A DNA stretch of 64,000 nt from Pyrenula massariospora (lineage: Eukaryota > Ascomycota > Eurotiomycetes > Pyrenulales > Pyrenulaceae): contig JAGFMI010000004.1 of assembly GCA_021030905.1 (NCBI GenBank), positions 930,001-994,000 on the forward strand, in the 5' to 3' direction. Position 1 is the first letter of the stretch. Each line of letters opens with the position of its first letter. This document shows positions 32,566-42,695 of this stretch, in pieces. The translations under genes were made by a program, and so were the position numbers. A model generated the notes under the pieces. It saw nothing but the letters and a program-made list of their open reading frames with translations, had not been told where the DNA came from and ran no database searches.

Positions 32566-35125
32566 TCAGTACCCCGTGCCTCCAGAAACGACCAAAGGAC
32601 TACTGCCCTTCTGAACACCACCAGCGAGCGGATTGAAAGACTGCTGAGAGGGTAATGTGGATGTTTTATCGATATCAAATGCAGAAGGGACTTCGGATGG
32701 AGGAGGCTTTTTAGGCAAGTGGGCAGGGGTCCCCCACTTCTTCTGAAGCGAATCTTGAATAAGCGGAGTTGGCAGATTCGACGGGGCAGTGTTGATAGCC
32801 GATTGGTTGACTGATTGGTTGTTTTGGTTATTGTTTGGAGAGTGGTTAACGCTGCCGGCAGGAGAATCGGTAGTCGTAGAGGGTCTGATAGGAACGCTCT
32901 TCGGAGCCTGCGTGAGAGACGTGTTCCTGGAAGTGCTTCGCTGGACTGGCCTTATATTTGAAGAGCCGGGAGTAAATGCTCGACTTTTTGGATTGAAAGA
33001 GGAGCCTGGAAAGCTTCCTGGTAGAGGATGAGGAGAGGCGGAGTATCTTCCACCATTTTGGAGCTGTGGAGGAAGTTGACCGTAAGGATAAGGTGTAGGC
33101 ATATTGGGCTGAGACGGTTGTGCTGGCCAGTGTACGGGAGGTGGATTCTGTTGTACACCTGATTGTTGTTGATAAGTTCCTGGAAGAGGTTGTCCTTGCA
33201 TCCATGAGGATATAGAATTGGACATCGGAGGTGTTGTATTTGGGTTGTAAGGATTGAAATTGGACGGGGCTTGGTGCTGCATAGGCGGCACATTTTGCAT
33301 TGGGTGGCCAAGATTGAAAATTGCCATGTTGTGAGGATATTGTTGGGCTTGCCATTGATCACGGTAGTCAGGCTGTTGGTATGGGACACTTGGACCGAAC
33401 TGAGGTATGGACGTATAATGGCTGGGAGAATCATACGGTGAAGGATAGGACTGTTGTGGAATATGTGAATAGCCCTGAGAAAATGGGCTTGTCCCTGCCG
33501 GAGTCATAAATTGGCCCTGCTGGTAGCCTGAGATTTCATGAGCACTGGATTCGGGAGACTGAGTGTTGCTTGTGTAAGCCATATTGTTGTACCAAGGGCG
33601 AAAATTTGATCGGGAATCAAACGTATCGTCCTTCGGCGGTTTTGGCTTGTGACTTTTCTTCTTCCCACTGGCCGAGCTAGAGCGAGACATGTTGTTGGAT
33701 TGATCCCCGGCACTCGACGACTCAACATTCGCTTCTGTTGTGTCGCCAAATATGCGCTCTCGCACAACTTTGTAGTGTTCCTCTCGCTCCTCTCTAGTCA
33801 TCTTTGACTTATCTTTGGGAGGATTCACGCCTACTGGTGATGGCGGTCCCTCATCGCTGGTGGTATCGACACCCGCCTCTGAGGTTGTCTTTGACGGGAC
33901 GGAAGAGCTCGCTGGTGTACTGCCCGTATTCGATGTCTTGGCAATAGCTTCCCGGTTGCGGCTCATAATTTTCATAGCAGCTGGCGTGCTTTGATTCAAA
34001 GAGCCCGCTAGCATGCTGATCGATGGTGGCCTAAGGTCTTATTAGTGATTTGTGTTGAACGTGATGAAATTTCAGAGGGACGTACAATCTACTCTGATCA
34101 CTCCTGTACACTATGACAGAGTTGCTGTCGACTCCAACAATATGAGGGAGGTTGTAGTAGTCCGCAAGTTTATGGACTAGAAGCCGTGCAAATGAATTTG
34201 GGAGGGGCATCTCAAGTTTTGGATCTCTGAAAAATGGATCAGCATTGGGTAGACAATTGGAGTAACTTTCAAGGTCACCAACTTTGAAATTTGTAAGAAC
34301 ATGAGCAATCTCTCCTCTATACCCAGTAAAAGCAATCGATCTTTTGGAACGCTTAATGCTTCGAGCAGCTTTTCATCAGGAGCGCCAGCTACCGAAGATA
34401 CTTCGCTAGCTGGGTAAGCGTTGCTGTGTAGCGGCGGTTCTTGGATTAGGCAATCTACATTGCCCGGGACTACCGCACTCGGTTGAGGCACGGCCAAATT
34501 GGGCCTGATGTGGTCTGGCTGTTGGATAATGCGGTCATCTTCCGGCCGAGACGGTGAGACCGCGATTCCTGACACCGACCCATCATCGTCTATAGCCTGT
34601 ACACTAGCACTATCATCAGGGCGAAGTGACTCTTTTTCTTCCATTCCGAATGTCAATGCAGAAGAGGTGCTCTTCTCATCAGTACTGGATTGCTTGGCTG
34701 ACGAGAGCGACAGCTGAGATTGCTGATCCTCAAGTATCGGTGGATTTGAAGTTGCGCTACAGCCAATTTTGTGATCGTTGCTCTGAACGCTGACGGAATT
34801 CATCGGGCTGCTCAGCTGCGTTAAGCCGTCTTTGATGTCATTGCTAGATTTTTTCAGGCGTTCCTTTGGCTGGCTGATCTTTATTGGGATATTCTGAGAG
34901 GCTGGGCCATCCGCTATTACCACGGACTGTGGAACATCGCTGATATGTTTCTCTGAACTCCTGGGCTTGCTTGTTGGTGGGGTTGAAGGCGGAACAGACG
35001 CTGCCATTGCTGCAACCTATACATAGGATGAGAAAAGATGATTCGTAGAGATATAAATATAGGTAAGAACTCACTTTAGCAAATGAAGGTTTGGTGAGGT
35101 TTCCAGAACCTGATTTTGTGGCCAT
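32566..35125 (-). CDS. R3H- and SUZ-domain RNA-binding protein
   Basis: Cytoplasmic single-stranded nucleic-acid binding protein of the R3H/SUZ (encore/ARPP21-like) family. Four exons (35125-35075, 35016-34283, 34226-34086, 34030-32566) give 796 aa. Exon 1 is only 17 codons (MATKSGSGNLTKPSFAK). A Ser-rich leader of about 240 residues precedes the R3H domain at about residues 245-310: DRLLLLGIEERLLMFLQ, then LPNSFARLLVHKLADYYNLP with the R-x3-H pattern. The adjoining SUZ motif is TREEREEHYKVVRERIFG near residue 390. The rest is Gln/Asn/Pro/Tyr-rich and low complexity (PYQQPDYRDQWQAQQ), like stress-granule or P-body proteins. The middle exons are short, and their splices are needed to restore ISKDPKLEMPLPNSF. 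Confidence 0.9.
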
Positions 35126-36115
35126 GTCTGCAAGAAAAATCGAAAATGCCAATCTATTTCACAACTATCACAAATTAAGGGAATGGACTGACGGGCGGTG
35201 TAGAAGCGCTTCAAATCGTGTCGTGACCTCTTCTCACACCGAAAAATGCAATTCCATTGCACACGTCCACAGCGGGGTTGATGCCGCCATTCGTAGATTC
35301 GAAACCGTAATGACCGACAAAAGGAGACGTATGCAAAGAGATTCTCAACTCAGGGAGTCGGTAGAAAGTCACCACAACTGACCCAAGAAAGATTTCAAGA
35401 CCGTCGCCCGTGAGGTAGGAGGGTTTGCAGGTGAAGGAGGAATGCTCGCAGATTTCGCAATATCCGCGCCAGACCGCACACTTTTCGATGCTTTCTACTA
35501 TGCCCTGAGGTGTCGACAATTTAAATGGCTCGGTGTGCCGTCGCCGGGAGGTCGCTGAACGAGGGTGGTAGACTGATGTGCGACAGCTGAATTTGAGTTG
35601 TGACAAACACGAGCGCACCTTAAGGCTGCAGGTAGCCGCGCATCTCTAGGTAGGCTTTGGATTCGGTAACTATCAGTGGACCATAATGCCGCAGAAGTAG
35701 GATTGAATTACTGTGTAGGTTGAGTGGTCAGCAGAAGCAGGCTGGCTGAGAGAAGCGGTCGAGGTTGATTTTCAGTGTGGAGTTCGGACTTGCCGCCAAG
35801 CAAAATGAAAAGCGTGGGGCAGGCGAGGCAAGGCAAGGCAGCGCCGGCTTTTGTAGAGGTACTATATTGTGCCTATTAGACACCTTGGACTTCGGATCGT
35901 TGACCTGTTTGCTGCTATACTCTAGCATCGAGTACTATACAAGTATATCTGCTCGCACAGAATTCTTCATATTCATGATTCACGACAGAGTTCTCTTCCC
36001 TATCGTCACAATTTTCAACTACGCATGGTCTAACCGACTTCTACACTACGGGATCGCTCTGGTCTCTGGCGCCAGAGTCTGCTTCTTCACTCCTCTACCT
36101 CGATCTTGAGTGATT
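35126..36115. promoter_or_regulatory. Divergent intergenic region, R3H gene / zinc-knuckle gene
   Basis: 990 bp between divergent starts. A 135-codon minus-strand frame (35618-35211) has several Cys and His residues, but their spacing matches no zinc domain I know, and it lies where the R3H 5' UTR would be. I do not call it a gene. Confidence 0.4.
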
Positions 36116-37383
36116 ATGAACCGATATAGAAATGCGCCTGGCTACATTAGCCAAACCAAGGCCAGCGCGACGACAGTTTGCCAGAAATGCCTCAAGAAAG
36201 ATATGACCCCTCTCCTCCTGTCTATTAATCATCCTAACACCATGGTACGCCACTATAGCTATGAATGCAAAGCGTCGGCTCAGGAACGACCCTATGTGGC
36301 ACGGCCATCACGGACGCAGCAGCTTTTGGACCCAAAACTCGCACCAAAGCTCTCTAATGAAGTACCAAATGATCTTACAAGGAAGTTAGTGGACGCTTTT
36401 CCTCTTTCATTCCCCCCCGCGCTGTTTAAATGTTCAAATACCTGTACTCCTGTTTGCCTGTTTGCTCCCAATAATCTGGGGGGTTTTTGGCATTTCGATG
36501 GTTCAGACAATCTTCCAACTGCCTAGGGAAACTCTCAGCACCAAACAACGAAACCACGTTGTAAAGCGTACATATAGTACAACAAAACTACCTGCTACAG
36601 GACCCTGCCGAAAGCAAGGATTAGTCAGGCGTGGATTTTTTAGATGTTACCCAATGCCTGCTCAATGATCTCTTTTTACCCATTTCTGTCTCCTTTCAAT
36701 TGAACCTAACTTGAGTCTGCAGAGACGGCGTCGCAAACGAAGAACTCAGGAGAAAACAGCAAGATCGTGAGCAAGATTCCGCCGTTGAAAGACGCAGCCA
36801 AAGCCCATCAATGCAGACTTCGCGCAAACGGTCACGTTCAAGCTCTGTATCATCATGTACATCTTCCGCCTCAGTCTCCACCATCTCCACCAACAGGTCC
36901 CTCTCGCCCCGCCGAAAACGTCGCGCTCGGGCCAGTGACTACATGATGTCTCAAGAATCATCTTTTCGAGAGCCTGGCACATTTTCTAGGGACCGCAAGC
37001 GAAGGCGAAGTACATCTTCGTCGTCGGGCTCATTTGACCAATTCCAAAGATACGACAGCAACCGAAGGCGACGGAGGGGCACATCAAGCCCCGACTCACG
37101 AGGACGCCGAGAATCTCGGCGGAGAGGTAGCAGACGAAGTAGAAGCCGCAGTCGAAGCGGAAGTATGGACAAGAGTCGGATAGCAAGAGAAAGGGTTTCA
37201 TTGACGCCTGTGCCTCCACCTGGGGCTTACCGAAATCGGAAGGCGAACAGTGGACCAAGGAACAGATCTCCTGCTCCAGCCAATGGAGACTATCGAGATA
37301 GGCCGGGGAGACCAAGGCAGCGGAGTCTCAGCCCATACAGCAAACGGCTGGCGCTGACACAATCAATGAATATTGGGAGGTGA
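36116..37383 (+). CDS. ZCCHC10-like zinc-knuckle protein with RS-rich tail
   Basis: Probable splicing-related nuclear protein. Three exons (36116-36200, 36249-36384, 36723-37383) give 293 aa, starting MNRYRNAPGYISQTKAS. The zinc knuckle is CQKCLKKGHYSYEC (C-x2-C-x4-H-x4-C). It is followed by the family box RPYVARPSRTQQLLDPKL and then DGVANEELRRKQQDREQ across intron 2. The last 190 residues are Ser/Arg-rich with many RS, SR and SP pairs, as in SR-type splicing factors. Intron 1, 48 nt, begins AT and ends AC. If retained it adds 16 codons in frame and separates the zinc-binding Cys pair from its His. The CCTAAC branch-like site at 36233-36238 and the restored knuckle spacing support its removal. 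Intron 2 is 338 nt, long for this window. Confidence 0.85.
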
Positions 37384-38436
37384 ACATCGAGGTTTTGGAA
37401 AAAAGGGCTACGAAACATGTTCTTGGATTGAGACTGGGGAAACTCGGGGCTTGAAAATTTTAATGTCTTTACTTTTGCGTGCGCTAGTCCGCATTGCGCT
37501 ATGGATCGTGGGATTCTTTACGGCAAAGATTCCCGCGGCTCTAGATATACGGATTCAAACCAGCTATCGTTACATTATTGTATGATGACAGCCACGTTGT
37601 TGGTCCTGATTGATCGATACGTGAACAACGCACCATAGGAGAGCTCTAGTAGGCTGTGACCTTCTTGATACCTTTGGCTTGTTGGAGACTACGACAAACA
37701 TCGCTCTCCAAATACTTTTTATATCTTGCGGCTCGGCAAATTCCAAAATTACTCTCACAAGATCCAAGTCGAAACTTCAAAGCTAATTCAATCGTCAGAA
37801 ATTTGCTTGAGCTTGACCCGGCTTGTGACACTAAGAGCTGTATTTGCCCTAAGATTTCCGCTCACTGTCGATCATTTTGGGTAGGTAGTAAATCATATAA
37901 ATGCTTGATGCCCACAGCAGGTCTTAGTAATCATATTCAATCAAGTACTGTGCTTCTTTCTGAGAGTAACGGATGCTCTCGAAGCACGAAATGGCTCGGC
38001 CCGTTGGACCTAATCTTCTATCATGATCCCGTGGATCTCGGTGCGCCAATCTCGACTCCTCAAGAATGAGTTTTGATAGAGGTGCTGGGTGGGTTTTCCT
38101 TCAGGGCTCCTGCATCCCACAGTCGGCACTTGTTAGCAGGGTCCTCAATATCGTTAATTCCATGGCCCATGTTTACCTTCGCAAGGTTGTTGTATTCTTA
38201 GTTCGGTCAAGGCCATTCACGAGACTTGGATCGAGGCAAGGCCAAAGCAATATGCAGTCGAGAGCATAGTGAAACAGAGTAATAAAGCTTTGTAGGCTCT
38301 TTGAATTTACGAGGTCGATGAGGAACGGTTTTTGCAGCGCCCTTGGTGAAAATGCTCCTGACAACCTTGCATATGCTGTCCTCACTTGCACCCAGGACGC
38401 CATTGCCATGGCTTATGGATGTGTTGACCCAAATTT
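37384..38436. other. Convergent intergenic region, no gene recognised
   Basis: About 1.05 kb between the stops of the zinc-knuckle gene and cwf18. A plus-strand frame of 137 codons at 37656-38069 is open but has no domain features or conserved-looking composition. I see no RNA gene. Confidence 0.4.
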
Positions 38437-39066
38437 TCACACGGAGGTGTCCTGTTTCTCAGCCTCGAGCTCACGACGCTCTTCTTCTTCCTCCTTCTCT
38501 CGTAGATGCACTCCCTCCACTAGGGTATTTCCGTCGATGCCAACCTCCTCACCAGTGTCGCCGTCGGCTTGCTTTTGCTCTGTCTTGTTGGCGGCTTTCT
38601 TCGCGTTCTGTATTCTCTCTCTCACAAGCCTTGCGATCGCATTCTCGGTCCGGACATTTAGAATCTTCATCTTTTCATCCAAATCTCTCTTTAGATCCCA
38701 GTTCGGCTTTTTTGGTTGTAGTTTGAACAGGTCTAACCCTGCCTGTGCAGCTATTTCATCTTCCGCAGCCTTCTTTGCTGTGTTTTTGGTGATCTCGTTT
38801 GCCTGTGCTTCCAATGTGTCGACTCCTGCCACCGGATTATTCTCAAACCCTAATTTTGGTCCTTTGTTTGTGACATCGTAGTTTCTCCCTGACAGGTACT
38901 GATCGGAACTTGAGTTTTCCCACTCTTGAACCTCATCGGTGGGTTTGAGAGTCTGAGAGTCAGAATGGCCTGAGTCAGGCTGCTTGCGCTTTAGGGATGC
39001 AAGTTTTGCAAGCTTTGCCTTCCGCTCATTTGAGGCTGCATCAAGGCTGGCATGATTTGACGACAT
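38437..39066 (-). CDS. cwf18: Pre-mRNA splicing factor Cwf18 (CCDC12 family)
   Basis: Small coiled-coil component of the NineTeen-associated/active spliceosome. It is 209 aa in one exon. The family signature lies in LSGRNYDVTNKGPKLGF, LFKLQPKKPNWDLKRDLDEK and the following helix LNVRTENAIARLVRERIQNA. The N-terminus has the basic helix ERKAKLAKLASLKRKQ, and the C-terminus is highly acidic (EKEEEEERRELE). It shares a 316 bp divergent promoter with the PPR gene. Confidence 0.92.
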   Translation of the reverse strand: MSSNHASLDAASNERKAKLAKLASLKRKQPDSGHSDSQTLKPTDEVQEWENSSSDQYLSGRNYDVTNKGPKLGFENNPVAGVDTLEAQANEITKNTAKKAAEDEIAAQAGLDLFKLQPKKPNWDLKRDLDEKMKILNVRTENAIARLVRERIQNAKKAANKTEQKQADGDTGEEVGIDGNTLVEGVHLREKEEEEERRELEAEKQDTSV

Positions 39067-39382
39067 GAGAGTAACACATTCAACAGAGTGCTAGTAATAG
39101 GATATAAAGTTTCGTGCTTAACACATTCCCCCAGTCTAAGAAGTTTAATCTGTCAAGTACAACAAAGAAAAAGTTGGGTTGTTGGTGCTGAGATCCGTCC
39201 TGAGGTCCAAAGCTTGAGCTCCGCATGCGCCAAGAATGCCATTGACAGAGGTCCGGACCAGGCTTGCGCTGATCAGATTTCTCTCTGCAAGCAATTTTGT
39301 AGCTGCCTTCACACTCTTTCATCATCCTAGGCGGCGGATAAGGTCACCAGCCTAACTTCTGGCCTCATGAAGAAGGCTCTGA
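39067..39382. promoter_or_regulatory. Shared divergent promoter region, cwf18 / PPR gene
   Basis: 316 bp between divergent starts; no specific element recognised. Confidence 0.45.
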
Positions 39383-42300
39383 ATGTTACGTTGTCTCTAC
39401 CTCGCACTCCGGTCAGATTGCACTCCCTCCCTCTCCCACACGGCCAAATGGCTTGGGTGCAAGTCTCAAGCTCCTCGACACCTGTCTTTGACTCGAGGCC
39501 TGTCTGGAGCAGCTCAACAGTCACCGAGAGACGGCGACGGCGATGTCGACAATTGTGATCGGATAAGAGAGCACGCAAGCACTCAGCAAAGCACTGTCTC
39601 TGACGAAGCTTCCCGGACCGGCTCGATAGATCCATCTGCTTACAATAAAACTCCCAACAATCAGGCCTCTTCAGAAGATAGACACTCAACAACAAAACTC
39701 AAAGTTCCGAACGCCACTCTGCCTTCTTTAAATAACGAAAATCTGGAGCGGCTGTCACAATATGACCGAAATCATGTCAACTCGAGAACCGCTAACGATG
39801 CGGAGCAGTATACATCCAGATCCTCGAGGCGCGAGAGCATCTTCCTCGCACGCCGAAACTTGCCTACCAATCGTCCTGCACTTATTGGAAGGAAGAATGG
39901 GAGATGCTTTAGATCAGAGCGCTCGGAGAGAGATACGATAGCATTGCGCAGTTGTCATTCCAGTTGGGTTCAGGATATTGAACGGGATAGACTGCCAACC
40001 ACTTTCAGAATTAGCAGTTATCTTTATAGACCATCTCGCCGAGGCGGTGACGATTCCATCATTCCTGATTGGAAGGAAAGCCTTGGGCCAGCCAGCCCAG
40101 AATTCATGGTTTGCCTGCCGATAATAAATCCATGGACTAGGAGGCTCGAAAGGGACAGATGCAGGCGGAAGATCATCAGGTCTGTCTACAACCAAAATAT
40201 TGTCAAATTACGGAAGAATGAGCCTCCAGCTTACGGCGATTCTAACCTAGCCGAGAATGAGGTACGGTTCAGACAGCGAACGCTATATCCCTACTCGCAG
40301 GTACACGTTCATTGGAATACCTGGTTTCGCAATTTATTTGGCCCCTTAAAAGCCAGGAGACAGAGGATTCTCAATTCTGCTAGGAGGCTCAATCGATCCA
40401 TGAAAGGAGCTCAATGGGTCATTCAAAACATTCAGTCACATCAGAAAGTTGTCGACGTGCGTACTAAGTGGCAAGAGCTTCCTCCAACCATTAAACGTCA
40501 ATATTGGCCACATGCCATGATCCGCTGTATGCTCTCTTCACCAGAAGATTCATGCGCCTTTCTGGACGCCTGTTTTCCTTCTTCTTATCCATCATACTTA
40601 ATGTTGGCGGATAGTCTGCTACTGATCAAGCGTCTTTATCCCCAAAAGCTTATCGAAGATACTGTTCTTCGTCAACATTTTCAGAGCTATGTCGAGCTAC
40701 TTTTCGACGTTGCGAAATGGCCACTTGAAGACTTTAGTGATCGACATATCAGTTTGATAGTAGAGCATGCTAGCCATGCTCAAGTGTGTCTCATATTTGA
40801 TGCTATCACAGCCCGAGGGCTCCGTGGATCCTCCAGCGCGTGGCTACGATTCCTAGATACATTTACGAAACAAAACGACATTACCCATTCCATGGCAGCC
40901 TTGAGAAATGTGGTTAAGACATCGAAAGACCTGGCCCATCCAGCAATCATGAAGAGGTGCACAGACCTGCTCGAAATTGATTACGTGACAAATACAGGTC
41001 CTACATCAAACTTTAGGATTCTCCCAGAGATGTTGATCCTAGGAATCCCGCCTAATCAAATTACCTACAACGTCGCGATCGAGAATGCCTTCCGGACTGG
41101 ATACCCTCACGTGGGGTGGGATCTGTTCCGGTTCTTGAGAGACAATGACCTACCGCGCGATTCATTTACCTACGTCTCGCTTCTAAAAGACGCTATCCGC
41201 CAGCAGGACATGGCAAAGATTACTGGGATTTTCAATGAGATCTTCTCCCGGAAAGATTTCATAATGAGCGAAATACTCCTAGCCTACAGTATCCATGTGC
41301 TTCGTGTTCTGTACAAGATACAAGAGAACAAGCAACTGGACTGGAGTGGGTCATACCCACAGCTACTCGCCCTGTTCAGCTCGCGAAGAAACCTAGTTCC
41401 TCTTGCAAAGCTTGGTATCTACCGCGGTGAGGATCTTTATGGGCATCTTCCAGACTCCTCCGGGCCAGCCCTAAATGTTCTTGTTCATACATGGCTTATG
41501 GGTCAGACAGATTTCGACTTAATCCAAGATACCTACAAGAGATTCATAACCTTGATCTATGAAGACCCCAGGATCAGCCCACTGGCTGAAACCGAACACC
41601 TTTTCCATGCTTTCATTGTGCTATACAGCCAAGACACACGCCATATATCCGGTTGTTTTGACATTGTCAGAGATATGCTCACTTCACCAAGAAAGAGTTT
41701 CGCAAAGCCGTCACCAAGTACATGGGGTTTGTTAATAGGTGCGCTTGTAAGCCACAAGCAATTCGAGGCGGCACACAAGCTATCAAACAGCCTCCCATCG
41801 GAAGTCTGGCAGTCGATGGACTTCCGTGCGAAAGTCACAAAACGTGGCATTATGCCTTACATGACCTTTCTCCATCCAGATGTTCTGGTTCACCGTATGG
41901 CTAAGACCTTATGGGAAAAAGAAGTCGACATGATGGCGAGCTTACAGAACATGCCCAATGTGTCTGGAATTGAAGATCTAGTCCACAGATTGACTAATGT
42001 GGACAATATATCCCATCCTCCCATCCAATTATCGCTGGACGACGTCCTTCCTGAGTCTTCACCTGAAGAGGCCCTCACTGCGCATGCCCCGCTCAACCCC
42101 ATCGTAGCAAGTGATCGCAGGCTTTCTGTCACTTTTGCTAAATCCAAAAATAAGATGCCCACCTTTTCAGGCGATTCTAATCTAGCAGCCACGATCCGAA
42201 GTCCTCTCGACCGTCCAGCTGAGTCGACTGAGGAGCCACCGGATGAGAGCCTACGGATCAGTCCGACACAGGGAGCGAGCAGTGTCAAGGTCTCCGGCAC

Positions 42301-42523
42301 TGAGCTGGATTCGGGTGGACTGCTGGAAGATAGATCTGACGATACTAATCATTCTGACAATGAAAAAAGGAAGACAAATGAACTTGGCCCATCTGAAACT
42401 GTATTTTGGAGACGAACAGACCTTCAAGATGCAGACATTGAGGGACATAGTCCCAGTGGAGTGGAGATGCCTGGGACTTTCAGTGTACTATCGAAGCCGA
42501 TCGATGATGAAAGACACAATTAG
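39383..42523 (+). CDS. Pentatricopeptide-repeat protein, probably mitochondrial
   Basis: A 1046-residue single-exon protein. The N-terminus (MLRCLYLALRSDCTPSLSH) is rich in Arg, Leu and Ser with almost no acid, as expected of a mitochondrial presequence. The middle third contains PPR-like helix pairs, clearest at PPNQITYNVAIENAFRTGYP followed by FRFLRDNDLPRDSFTYVSLL, with further degenerate repeats to about residue 850. The C-terminal 180 residues are Ser/Glu-rich and disordered. Fungal PPR proteins of this kind stabilise or promote translation of mitochondrial mRNAs; the target cannot be told from sequence. It converges on UTP25 with only 172 bp between stops. Confidence 0.85.
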   Translation: MLRCLYLALRSDCTPSLSHTAKWLGCKSQAPRHLSLTRGLSGAAQQSPRDGDGDVDNCDRIREHASTQQSTVSDEASRTGSIDPSAYNKTPNNQASSEDRHSTTKLKVPNATLPSLNNENLERLSQYDRNHVNSRTANDAEQYTSRSSRRESIFLARRNLPTNRPALIGRKNGRCFRSERSERDTIALRSCHSSWVQDIERDRLPTTFRISSYLYRPSRRGGDDSIIPDWKESLGPASPEFMVCLPIINPWTRRLERDRCRRKIIRSVYNQNIVKLRKNEPPAYGDSNLAENEVRFRQRTLYPYSQVHVHWNTWFRNLFGPLKARRQRILNSARRLNRSMKGAQWVIQNIQSHQKVVDVRTKWQELPPTIKRQYWPHAMIRCMLSSPEDSCAFLDACFPSSYPSYLMLADSLLLIKRLYPQKLIEDTVLRQHFQSYVELLFDVAKWPLEDFSDRHISLIVEHASHAQVCLIFDAITARGLRGSSSAWLRFLDTFTKQNDITHSMAALRNVVKTSKDLAHPAIMKRCTDLLEIDYVTNTGPTSNFRILPEMLILGIPPNQITYNVAIENAFRTGYPHVGWDLFRFLRDNDLPRDSFTYVSLLKDAIRQQDMAKITGIFNEIFSRKDFIMSEILLAYSIHVLRVLYKIQENKQLDWSGSYPQLLALFSSRRNLVPLAKLGIYRGEDLYGHLPDSSGPALNVLVHTWLMGQTDFDLIQDTYKRFITLIYEDPRISPLAETEHLFHAFIVLYSQDTRHISGCFDIVRDMLTSPRKSFAKPSPSTWGLLIGALVSHKQFEAAHKLSNSLPSEVWQSMDFRAKVTKRGIMPYMTFLHPDVLVHRMAKTLWEKEVDMMASLQNMPNVSGIEDLVHRLTNVDNISHPPIQLSLDDVLPESSPEEALTAHAPLNPIVASDRRLSVTFAKSKNKMPTFSGDSNLAATIRSPLDRPAESTEEPPDESLRISPTQGASSVKVSGTELDSGGLLEDRSDDTNHSDNEKRKTNELGPSETVFWRRTDLQDADIEGHSPSGVEMPGTFSVLSKPIDDERHN

Positions 42524-42695
42524 CTGAAAGAAAGTGGGGGGTTTTAAGGCGATCTTAGTCAAGAGCAAGATTAGAAAAGTCGTGATAGATATTGAGAATA
42601 AATGCATCATCAGTTATTGAAACTTCACTCGAGCTCGTCAGCTAAGCATAAAAATTGACACGAATGCCAAAACATCCAAATTCTTACATCCAACA

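Noticed and set aside
35211-35618. 135-codon minus-strand frame with many Cys/His
   Set aside because: Cys spacing fits no zinc domain, and it lies in the expected 5' leader of the R3H gene.
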